Source: an uncultured Burkholderiales bacterium (lineage in GTDB: Bacteria > Pseudomonadota > Gammaproteobacteria > Burkholderiales > Burkholderiaceae). Taken from it: a stretch of 64,000 nt of DNA. Within the stretch, counting starts at the first letter, position 1. Every line of letters begins with the position of its first letter. The stretch is taken from NCBI GenBank assembly GCA_946480465.1, contig CAMLJY010000017.1, positions 1 through 64,000 on the forward strand. Direction: 5' to 3'. A model generated the notes under the pieces. That model had not been told where the DNA came from and made no database searches. It saw nothing but the letters and a program-made list of their open reading frames with translations. This document shows, piece by piece, positions 56,955-64,000 of this stretch. The position numbers and the translations under genes are program-made.

Positions 56955-58568
56955 ATGCGTTCGAGCCGAACCGACTTCCCGACTCTCGTGCGTGCAAGCC
57001 TGCGGGCGTTGCTGCTGACCTTGGCGATGGCGGGCGCGGCCGGCAGCGCGCTGGCGCAGGGCAAGCCGCTGCGCATCGCCAGCGCCTTCGACCCGCAGAC
57101 CATGGACCCGCACGCGCTGGCGCTGCTGTACCACTCGCGCATCGCGTTCCAGGTGCACGACTGCCTGGTCGGCCGCGACGAGCTGTTCAGGCTCGAGCCC
57201 TCGTTGGCCGAGTCGTGGGCCATGACCTCGCCGACCAGCTGGCGCTTCAAGCTGCGCGCCGGCGTCAAGTTCCACGACGGCAGCCCCTTCACCGCCGACG
57301 ACGCGGTGTTCTCGATCGAGCGGGCGATGGGCCCCACCTCGCAGCGCTCGTTCAGCCTGCAGGGCCTGCAGTCGGTGAAGAAGGTCGACGACCTGACGAT
57401 CGACTTCCACCTGGCCGCGCCCGACGCGGTGTGGCCCGAGAAGCTGTGGCTGGTCGCGATGATGAGCCGCCGATGGGCGCAGACGCATGGCGTGGAGAAG
57501 GCGCAGGACTTCAACGGCAAGCAGGAAACCCATGCGGTGCGCAACGCGATGGGCACCGGCCCCTACCGCCTGGAGAGTTATCAGCCCGACGTGCGCGTGG
57601 TGCTGAAGCGCCACGAGCAGTACTGGGGCCGCGCCGACAAGCGCATGGGCAACGTCGACGAGGTGCGCTTCGTCGGCATCAAGAGCGACGCCACGCGCCT
57701 GGCCGCGCTGGCCTCGGGCGAGGTCGACCTGGTGCTCGACCCGCCGTTCCAGGACGTCGGCCGCCTGAAGAACGAGGGCCGGCTGAGCGTGCTGTCGACC
57801 AGCGACATCGGCACCCAGTACTTCACCTTCGACCAGGCCCGCGACGAGCTGATCCAGGGCGACGTGAAGGACCGCAACCCGTTCAAGGACAAGCGGGTGC
57901 GGCTGGCGGTGGCGCATGCGCTGAACATCGACCTCATCATCGACAAGGTGCTGCGCGGCCAGGCCACGCCGACCGGCAGCTACATCTCGCCGCTGGTGGA
58001 CGGCCACCTGCCGGAGCTGGACAAGCGCATTGCCTACGACCCCGCCAAGTCGCGCCAGCTGCTCAGGCAGGCCGGCTACCCCAACGGCTTCGGCGTGACG
58101 CTGGACTGCGTGAACGTGGCCTACCGCGAGGCGGTGTGCCAGGCCGCCACCGCGATGCTGGCGCAGGTGGGCATCCGCGTGAACCTGCGCAGCTCGCCGA
58201 CCAACCAGTTCTTTCCGAAGCTGAGCCAGGGCACGGCCAGCTTCGTCGAGTTCGGCTGGACGCCGACCACCGATCCCTGGCCGACGCTGAACGCGCTGTT
58301 CCGCACCTGGACGCCCCAGGGCGGCGGCACCTTCAACGCCGGCCGCTACAGCAATCCCAAGCTCGACGAACTGATCGACTCGGTGCGCACCGAGCCCGAC
58401 ATCGACAAGCGCCGCGCGCGCGTGGGCGTGGCGCTGCGGCTGATCCACGACGACCTTCCCTACATCCCGCTGTACCGCCGCCACCTGAACTGGGCGATGG
58501 CGAAGAAGGTCAAGGCCGTGCAGTGGCCGAACGACCAGATCGAGCTGAGGTTCGTGAAGCTGCAGTGA
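56955..58568 (+). CDS. Family 5 (oligopeptide-type) ABC substrate-binding protein
   Basis: The 537-residue periplasmic protein begins with a signal peptide (ALLLTLAMAGAAGSALAQGK, cleaved near residue 35). It has the SBP_bac_5 core KLRAGVKFHDGSPFTADDAV and GTGPYRLESYQPDVRVVLKR, and ends LIHDDLPYIPLYRRHLNWAM. No permease or ATPase genes flank it, so it must work with distant transporter components. Ligand unknown (peptides, opines or glutathione are typical). Confidence 0.9.
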   Translation: MRSSRTDFPTLVRASLRALLLTLAMAGAAGSALAQGKPLRIASAFDPQTMDPHALALLYHSRIAFQVHDCLVGRDELFRLEPSLAESWAMTSPTSWRFKLRAGVKFHDGSPFTADDAVFSIERAMGPTSQRSFSLQGLQSVKKVDDLTIDFHLAAPDAVWPEKLWLVAMMSRRWAQTHGVEKAQDFNGKQETHAVRNAMGTGPYRLESYQPDVRVVLKRHEQYWGRADKRMGNVDEVRFVGIKSDATRLAALASGEVDLVLDPPFQDVGRLKNEGRLSVLSTSDIGTQYFTFDQARDELIQGDVKDRNPFKDKRVRLAVAHALNIDLIIDKVLRGQATPTGSYISPLVDGHLPELDKRIAYDPAKSRQLLRQAGYPNGFGVTLDCVNVAYREAVCQAATAMLAQVGIRVNLRSSPTNQFFPKLSQGTASFVEFGWTPTTDPWPTLNALFRTWTPQGGGTFNAGRYSNPKLDELIDSVRTEPDIDKRRARVGVALRLIHDDLPYIPLYRRHLNWAMAKKVKAVQWPNDQIELRFVKLQ

Positions 58569-58630
58569 AAGCCGGCGCAGGTGGCGCCGGCCCGGCATCT
58601 CTAGCGCGCCTTCAGTTCATCGCGGCAAAT

Positions 58631-58644
58631 TAAAGCTTGCTTTA
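58631..58644. promoter_or_regulatory. Candidate operator before the Fic gene
   Basis: TAAAGC and GCTTTA arms around TT form a 14-base dyad in an AT-rich patch, 37 bases before the Fic start. The C-terminal winged-helix-like segment of the Fic protein is a candidate autoregulator at this site. Confidence 0.45.
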
Positions 58645-58680
58645 GTATCCGCACTCGCTCTGCAAGACCGCTTTCACACG

Positions 58681-59826
58681 ATGCGCAGCACCGGCAGCTA
58701 CGTCGCGACCACCACGCTGGGTGAATCGGTGCGCGCCTTCGTGCCGTGCGCGCTGCCGCCGGCCGCGCCCGCTCTGGCGGCGGCGGACTTCGAATCCCGC
58801 AACAGGAGCGCTGAGCTGGCCCTGGCCCGGCTGTCCGGCGTGTCCGGCCTGGTGCCGTCGGTGGAATGGCTCCTGTACAGCGCCGTCCGAAAGGAAGCGC
58901 TGCTGACGTCGCAGATCGAGGGCACGCAGGCCACGCTGACCGACCTCTTCGACGACGAGGCCGGGCTCGCCGTTGCCAACATCGACGATGTGGAGGAGGT
59001 CACCAACTACCTGCGCGCCTTTCGCCTCGTGCGCGAGAACCTGCGCGACCCGCGTGGCCTGCCGCTGAGCATCCGCCTGCTGTGCGACGCGCACCGCCTG
59101 CTGCTCGGTGGCGCGCGGGGTGCGGGCAAGCAGCCCGGTGAACTGCGCCGCTCACAGAACTGGATCGGTGGGACGCGGCCGGGCAAGGCCGTCTTCGCGC
59201 CGCCTCCGCCCGACAGGGTGCCTGCACTGCTGGCCGACCTGGAGCGCTTCATCCATGCCGCCCGGCCCAGCCTGCCACCGCTGGTGCGGGCCGGGCTGGT
59301 ACACGTGCAGTTCGAGACCATCCACCCATTCCTGGATGGCAACGGCCGCATCGGCCGGCTGCTGATCGCGGCGCTGCTCGAACAGTGGGGCCTGCTGCCG
59401 GAGCCGCTGATGTACCTGAGCGGCTACCTGAAGCTGCACCAGCGCGAGTACTACCGACGCTTGTCGGCGGTGCGCACCGAAGGCGACTGGGAGGGCTGGC
59501 TCGGGTTCTTTCTCGAAGGCGTGGAGGCCGCGGCCACGGAAGCCGAGCGCGGCATCGTCGCCATCGCCAGCCTGGTGGCGGCCGACCGGAGGCGATTGCT
59601 GGCGGCGCCACGTGTCGGCGCAGCCGTGCTGCGCCTGTTCGAACTGCTGCCAGTGATGCCGCGCTTCACGATCGAGCAGGTGCGCCAGCGGCTGGAAACC
59701 ACCTTTCCGACGGCCACCGCGGCGGTGAAGCGGCTCGAGGAGCTGGGCCTGGTGACCGAACTGACGGGCCAGAAGAAGAACCGCAGCTTCAGCTACCGCG
59801 CCTACGTCGAGCTGTTGACGCGCTGA
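58681..59826 (+). CDS. Fic-domain adenylyltransferase-like protein (class II)
   Basis: The 381-residue protein has the complete Fic motif HPFLDGNGRIGR (215-226). An upstream inhibitory helix carries TSQIEG (76-81), fitting (S/T)xxxE(G/N), so it belongs to the self-inhibited class II. An N-terminal Fic_N region (about 25-110) and a C-terminal winged helix (about 318-375, RFTIEQVRQRLETTFPTATA) complete the usual architecture of soluble, non-toxin Fic proteins. It would transfer AMP to Ser/Thr/Tyr of an unknown target. No antitoxin gene lies beside it. Confidence 0.92.
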   Translation: MRSTGSYVATTTLGESVRAFVPCALPPAAPALAAADFESRNRSAELALARLSGVSGLVPSVEWLLYSAVRKEALLTSQIEGTQATLTDLFDDEAGLAVANIDDVEEVTNYLRAFRLVRENLRDPRGLPLSIRLLCDAHRLLLGGARGAGKQPGELRRSQNWIGGTRPGKAVFAPPPPDRVPALLADLERFIHAARPSLPPLVRAGLVHVQFETIHPFLDGNGRIGRLLIAALLEQWGLLPEPLMYLSGYLKLHQREYYRRLSAVRTEGDWEGWLGFFLEGVEAAATEAERGIVAIASLVAADRRRLLAAPRVGAAVLRLFELLPVMPRFTIEQVRQRLETTFPTATAAVKRLEELGLVTELTGQKKNRSFSYRAYVELLTR

Positions 59827-59969
59827 CGGGCCGGCGAGCTCGGCGCAGAGGGCGCCGCTTCGTTGCCTCAGGCGGCGACAGGCCCGCGCACGCCGCTCCC
59901 CCATCCCTAGTTCTGTCGATTGGACCGCTGAAATTCCGCGATACAGCGTGCGACGATGCGGCGCCTCAG

Positions 59970-59994
59970 GCGATCGCGCGATCGCTTTTTTTTT
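59970..59994 (+). terminator. Intrinsic terminator or leader attenuator
   Basis: A perfect palindrome GCGATCGCGCGATCGC (59970-59985) is followed by nine Ts (59986-59994). It lies 144 bases after the Fic stop and only 28 bases before the lipoprotein start. A TTGGAC, 16 bases, TACAGC promoter-like pair (about 59918-59945) lies between, so the hairpin could sit in the lipoprotein leader. Confidence 0.75.
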
Positions 59995-60021
59995 GCCCTC
60001 CAACACCTTGTGCGGATCGAC

Positions 60022-61923
60022 ATGAAGCTGCGAACCTTGATCACCTCCATCGCCCTCGGTGCCGGGTTGGCCGGCTGCGGCGGCGGCGCATCGGACGAGG
60101 AAGCGCGCGGCCCGCAGCAGGCCCGTCAGCAGATCGCCCGTGCCGTGCAGGAGGCGCCGCCTGCCAGGCCGGTGGCCGCAGCCGCCGGCAGCGCCGCCGG
60201 CGAGGATCCGGCCGCGCTGGCGACGCAGCTCTTCGATTTCGCCGAGACCCACTTCCCGCAGTTCTTCCCGTCGCACCGCCCGGACGTGGCCGCTGAAACG
60301 TGGCGTTATCGGTACTATCCCGAGACCGGCGCTTTCGTCGTCGTGGCCGAGGGCCGCGTCTACGTGCTGGGCGGGCCGTTCGGGCCGCAGGTGACGTATG
60401 TCGGCCTGGCGTGGGATCTGCTGAATCCGCCGCCCAATGCCGTCGCCACGGTGGTGACGCCGGCCTCGGGCAAGACCGCGTGGAACGTCGCCGCACCGGC
60501 GCAGTTCACGCTGACGGACACCTCGGGCCTGGCCGTCGCCGGCCCCTTCACCTGCAGTAGCGATGCCCCGGTCGCGATCGAGGTCGCGGCGGACTGCTCC
60601 ACCGTGACTGGCAAGCGCCTGGGCACGCACACGATCAGCGTGGCCAAGGGGGGTGTCGTCGGCAAGGCGAGCGTGAAAGTGATTCCGCAGGCCCAACCGA
60701 TCGGCACGGGGCCGAGTGCCGAATACAACCTCGTGGCCACGCCGGATGGTCGCGCGTTGGCATGGGGATCGGCTGACGCTCCGCTCGGGCAGGGAAAGTG
60801 GTCGAGTTCTGCCGTCGGGGCATTCTTGCCCGTGGCTGTCAAGAACACGGCAGGTGACGGCGTGCTGAGCGGCGTGGTTGCTGTTGCCGCCGGCGAGTAC
60901 CAAGCGTTCGCTTTGACGGAGGACGGCGAACTCTACTCATGGGGCGGAAGCACCGCTTTGGGCCGGCCTGCGAGCAACGGTGACTCGCTGCCAGGCAAGG
61001 TGCTCGACCCCACCGGCCTCGCGCCGCTCAAGGGCCTCGTCGCCATTGCCAGCGGCCACGCGAACGCGCTGGCGCTCGGCGACGACGGCACGGTTTACAC
61101 GTGGGGTGAGTACACAGCCCAAAGTGGGTCCGATCCAAAGAGGTTTGCAGGCGCGGTTGGTGGGCTGCCCGGCAAGGCGGTGAGCATTTCGGCTGGCGCC
61201 TGGTGGAGTGCGGTGCTGCTTGCGGATGGCCGGGTGATGACCTGGGGCTCCAATGCGGAGGGCGCCACCGGGCAGGGTGTGGCGTCTTCCGGCCGTCTCG
61301 CGCCGGGCTTCGTGCTCGACAGTGCGACCGGACAGCCGATCGCCAACGTGGTCGCGATCTCGGCGGGCTACTTGCATGGCTTCGCACTCACTGCCTCCGG
61401 CCAAGCCTACGGCTGGGGCCGCAACTCTTCGAGCAACCTTGCGCAGGGCGCGAGCGGCAGCGACGTCTACACCAAGGCTGTCCTTGTCAAAGCCCCGGAT
61501 GGCACGGCGGCGTGGACAGGCCTGCGCATGATCGTCGCAGGCGGGAACCATTCACTGGCCATCGACCAAGCCGGCCAGGTGTACAGCTGGGGCTATTCGC
61601 AAAACGGCGAACTCGGCGACGGTCCCAATCACCCGCGCGTGAACGAGTCGCCGCTCCCGGCTGCTGTGCTGTCGGACGCCGGTGTCGGGCCGCTGAGTGG
61701 TGTGGTGGCCATCGCAGCCGGCTATGAGCACTCGCTGGCGCTGGGCGGCGATGGGCGCATGTTGATCTGGGGGGATGGTTGGGAAGGCAAGCTCGGGCAA
61801 GGAGGCACGAGCTCGGCCGACTCATACATAGCGCGGCCGGTGAAGAACGAAGCCGGCGTCGGCACCCTCGACCTGAGCCCGGCGAGCTCCTGGCCGAATC
61901 TGACACGCCGCGGGCTGTTCTGA
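60022..61923 (+). CDS. RCC1-repeat lipoprotein
   Basis: The 633-residue protein has a lipoprotein signal (MKLRTLITSIALGAGLAGCG; lipobox LAGC, Cys19). An N-terminal region (70-140) is typical of surface proteins (FDFAETHFPQFFPSHRP). A Big-like domain (about 155-235) follows, then six or seven RCC1 repeats (240-610) recognised by recurring VAIAAGYEHSLALGGDGRML and WG motifs, forming a beta-propeller. Repeats of this eukaryotic-like fold in bacteria usually serve surface binding. Function unknown. The 3' end lies against the helicase remnant. Confidence 0.88.
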   Translation: MKLRTLITSIALGAGLAGCGGGASDEEARGPQQARQQIARAVQEAPPARPVAAAAGSAAGEDPAALATQLFDFAETHFPQFFPSHRPDVAAETWRYRYYPETGAFVVVAEGRVYVLGGPFGPQVTYVGLAWDLLNPPPNAVATVVTPASGKTAWNVAAPAQFTLTDTSGLAVAGPFTCSSDAPVAIEVAADCSTVTGKRLGTHTISVAKGGVVGKASVKVIPQAQPIGTGPSAEYNLVATPDGRALAWGSADAPLGQGKWSSSAVGAFLPVAVKNTAGDGVLSGVVAVAAGEYQAFALTEDGELYSWGGSTALGRPASNGDSLPGKVLDPTGLAPLKGLVAIASGHANALALGDDGTVYTWGEYTAQSGSDPKRFAGAVGGLPGKAVSISAGAWWSAVLLADGRVMTWGSNAEGATGQGVASSGRLAPGFVLDSATGQPIANVVAISAGYLHGFALTASGQAYGWGRNSSSNLAQGASGSDVYTKAVLVKAPDGTAAWTGLRMIVAGGNHSLAIDQAGQVYSWGYSQNGELGDGPNHPRVNESPLPAAVLSDAGVGPLSGVVAIAAGYEHSLALGGDGRMLIWGDGWEGKLGQGGTSSADSYIARPVKNEAGVGTLDLSPASSWPNLTRRGLF

Positions 61924-61925
61924 AC

Positions 61926-63618
61926 GCTCGGGGCGGTCGACGCTCCCGCGGCGGCGGGGCATTCGCGTGCCGCCGCACGGCGGGCGCGGGCTCGTCGAGC
62001 ACCTTCTCCGCCTCCGCCACGTAACGCGCCCGCCGATCGGCCAGCTTCTCGGTCGTCACCTGCTCGCGGAAGCGTTCGACCATCAGCGCGAGTGCAAACG
62101 GGCTGGGCGCGCGCAGTGTCATCAGCTCCACCTGCTGGCCCTGCATGCGTTGCAGCGCGGCGCGCAGGCGGCGCAGGTCCAGTTCCTGGGCCAGCACCTC
62201 GGCCTCGGCCTGGCCCAGCAGGCGGTTGCCGGGGTCGTATTGGCGGAACACCTCGTAGAACAGGCTGGACGAGGCCTGCAACTGCTTTGCGCCCTTCGGT
62301 GCGCCGGGGTAGCCCGTGAAGACCAGTCCCGCCACAGGGGCGATCTCGCGGAAGCGGCGGCGTGCCAGTTCGCTGCAGTTCAGGCTGGCCAGCACGTCGT
62401 GCAGCAGTTCGTCGCCGGCGGCGAAAGCGCGCTTCCTCCACCGTGCTCAGCGCGGCGCCCGGATGCAACCGACTTCACCAGCATCGCCGCGTCCGCGACG
62501 ATGGTGCCCACCCGCAGCCGGTGGCGCAGCGCGATGCCACGGTCCTCGACGCGGTAGATGCCCTCGCGCTCGACGACGCGGCGGTACTCGGGGTAGGTGC
62601 CGAGCGAATCGCCGCCGCGCACGACGAAGTCCAACGCCCATTGGAAGTCCTCGCGCGATAACCCCTGAAAACTGTGGCAGGTGCGAACTTCTTCGTACAG
62701 CGCATCGGGCGTGAAGCCGCCGCCCAGTGCCACGGTGACCAGGTGCTGCACCATCACGTCCAGCGGCCGCTCGGGCGCGTGGCGCGCTTCGACGCCGCGC
62801 GCGGCCGCCGCCCGAAAACCAGCGTGGTGCCGCTCTGTGCGATCTGCTCGGCCACCGGCAGCACCATCTGCTGGCCCAGGTGGCCGCCCAGGAGGAGCGG
62901 CCGGGTTCGCGCGGGAGCAGCGTGTCGACGACGAGCGTTTTCGGCGTGGGGCCCTGCACCAGGCGCGGCGGCGGCTCGCGTGGCACGGGACCCAGCAGCA
63001 TGTGCATCGCCTCGTCCAGGTTGCCGAGCGTGGCCGACAGGCCCCACACCAGCAGCCGCGGGTTCCAGCGCTGCAGCCGTGCCAACGCCAGCTGCACTTG
63101 CACGCCGCGCTTGTTGCCGACCAGTTCGTGCCACTCGTCGACCACCACCACCTGCAGCCGGCCCAGGCGCTCGGCGGCCTCGTCCCGGGTCAGCAGCAGG
63201 GTCATGGATTCAGGCGTGGTCACCAGCGCGCTCGGCAGCAGCCGGTCCTGCCGAGCGCGTTCGGCGCCGTCGGTGTCGCCGCTGCGCAAGCCCAGGGTCC
63301 AGGCCGGGGCCAGATCGGGCAGCGGCAAGGCCAGCGCGCGCTGCGTATTGGCGGCCAGCGCGCGCATCGGCGTCAGCCACAGCACCGACAAGGGCGGCGC
63401 ATGGCGCCCGTGCATCGGCACCCCGCGCACGCGGCAGGCGGCCAGCGCGCCCAGCCATACCGCATAGGTCTTGCCGGCACCGGTGGTGGCATGCAGCAGG
63501 CCGATGCGGCCGTTGGCCATCGCCTGCCACACCGCCTGCTGGAGCGGGAAGGGCGTCAGCCGCGCGCCGCGAACCACGCGCCCGCGGGGTCGGCATCGGC
63601 GGTCACCCGGGCTTCCAT
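61926..63618 (-). pseudogene. Ligase-associated Lhr-type DEAD/DEAH helicase, heavily decayed
   Basis: Several frames of one helicase are recognisable. The start [13 protein letters not shown] is followed by a frameshift near 63558. Then [20 protein letters not shown] with Walker [15 protein letters not shown] (DExH box) and [10 protein letters not shown] follow. A shift near 62900 gives [20 protein letters not shown], after which the second RecA domain is deleted. The piece [20 protein letters not shown] in another frame follows. A further deletion near 62440 removes the central region before LASLNCSELARRRFREIAPV, which continues to ERRPPRAFR without the usual stop. Intact relatives are about 800 residues. 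No ligase gene is nearby. Confidence 0.85.
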
Positions 63619-63632
63619 CGGGCCATTATTGG

Positions 63633-63654
63633 AGGCCGGCCATCGGGCCGGCCT
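63633..63654. repeat. GC hairpin between the helicase remnant and bioA
   Basis: Perfect arms AGGCCGGCC and GGCCGGCCT around ATCG, in the spacer between the diverging helicase remnant and bioA. A leftover end signal or leader structure; no T run. Confidence 0.4.
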
Positions 63655-63808
63655 TCGGCGACCACGTGGGTGAAGGGGGCGGATCGCGGCGCCGGCGCGC
63701 GGGCGTCTGCCAGAATGCGCCCGCCGCGTGGCAGCGCCGCCGCGGCACCTGACCGGTCGCTTGCGTGCAAAGTGAGCGGCATCCCTGCAGTATCCACGGG
63801 AGCCGGCC

Positions 63809-64000
63809 TTGCCGAACCATCCTGAATCCGAGCCGCCGGCCGACGGCGGCAATGCCGCCTGGCGTGCGCGCAGCCTGCGCGCCGTCTGGCATCCGTGCAC
63901 GCAGATGAAGCTGCACGACCAGGGCCAGCCCCTGGTGCCCATCGCCCGCGCCGAAGGCGTCTGGCTCGTCGACCACGAGGGCCGGCGCATCGTCGACGGC
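63809..64000 (+). CDS. bioA: BioA, DAPA aminotransferase (5' part, runs off the window)
   Basis: Sixty-four codons run to the window edge. After a short variable start the reading frame gives LRAVWHPCTQMKLHDQGQPL, VPIARAEGVWLVDHEGRRIV and DG, the N-terminal signature of adenosylmethionine-8-amino-7-oxononanoate aminotransferase of biotin synthesis. The TTG at 63809 is chosen because GGGAG lies seven bases before it. The PLP lysine and most of the enzyme are outside the window. Confidence 0.85.
   Translation, partial: MPNHPESEPPADGGNAAWRARSLRAVWHPCTQMKLHDQGQPLVPIARAEGVWLVDHEGRRIVDG

Noticed and set aside
58681..59826. Fic gene as part of a toxin-antitoxin pair
   Set aside because: The inhibitory helix is inside the same protein and no small antitoxin gene is adjacent.
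59970..59985. GCGATCGC doublet as a HIP1-type dispersed octamer
   Set aside because: HIP1 abundance is a cyanobacterial trait; here the palindrome followed by nine Ts is better explained as a terminator-type hairpin.

Overview
The window looks like chromosomal DNA of a free-living, GC-rich betaproteobacterium of the order Burkholderiales, probably from the Rubrivivax/Leptothrix side of the order. This is inferred from protein family variants and gene neighbourhoods: a LiuR-controlled isovaleryl-CoA dehydrogenase cluster with carbonic anhydrase and AceK, hslVU next to a cysteine-poor DksA, and a heptosyl-phosphatase/PlsC pair after glyQS. Codon use is strongly GC3-biased throughout, so nearly every gene casts long shadow frames on other strands. 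No rRNA, tRNA or CRISPR array was recognised.

Left edge (1-2.4 kb): a decayed island with an IS21 istA remnant (deletion plus frameshift), a truncated DUF2855 gene, several very small leftward genes, a symmetric promoter/operator and a small helix-turn-helix regulator.

2.5-12.5 kb: a secreted SRPBCC protein, then a leftward Fur-box-headed iron operon (tonB, exbB, exbD, TonB-dependent siderophore receptor, PiuC-type dioxygenase, and an FMN alpha-hydroxy-acid dehydrogenase overlapping piuC). Upstream of it on the same strand lies a complete polar amino acid ABC importer.

12.7-27.5 kb: housekeeping genes. These are coaX, hslU/hslV, a 605-residue STAS protein, a long DksA, a COG0523 metal GTPase, CorC, Lnt, GlyQ/GlyS, GmhB, PlsC and a YgjP-type metallopeptidase.

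27.6-37.7 kb: acyl-CoA catabolism. A MerR-family LiuR regulator and two palindromic operators precede a thioesterase, isovaleryl-CoA dehydrogenase (carrying an in-frame palindromic insertion), an S51 peptidase, beta-carbonic anhydrase, AceK, a thiolase, an SDR, HisC and a second acyl-CoA dehydrogenase.

37.8-49.7 kb: homocysteine methyltransferase, a diguanylate cyclase, a thioredoxin-fold isomerase and two methyltransferases. A GtrB/GtrA/membrane-glycosyltransferase module follows, probably for polyprenol-linked sugar transfer to the envelope. Then come a GlxA-type AraC regulator, NTF2-like and DinB proteins and an NADP-dependent oxidoreductase.

49.8-59.8 kb: a hybrid sensor kinase, a DUF1348 remnant abutting cynS, and a same-strand SulP / PAS kinase / NarL-type regulator / cyanase array that may pair bicarbonate import with cyanate hydrolysis. 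An orphan oligopeptide-type binding protein and a class II Fic protein follow.

59.9-64 kb: an RCC1-repeat lipoprotein behind a leader hairpin with nine Ts, a heavily decayed Lhr-type ligase-associated helicase, and the start of bioA running off the edge.
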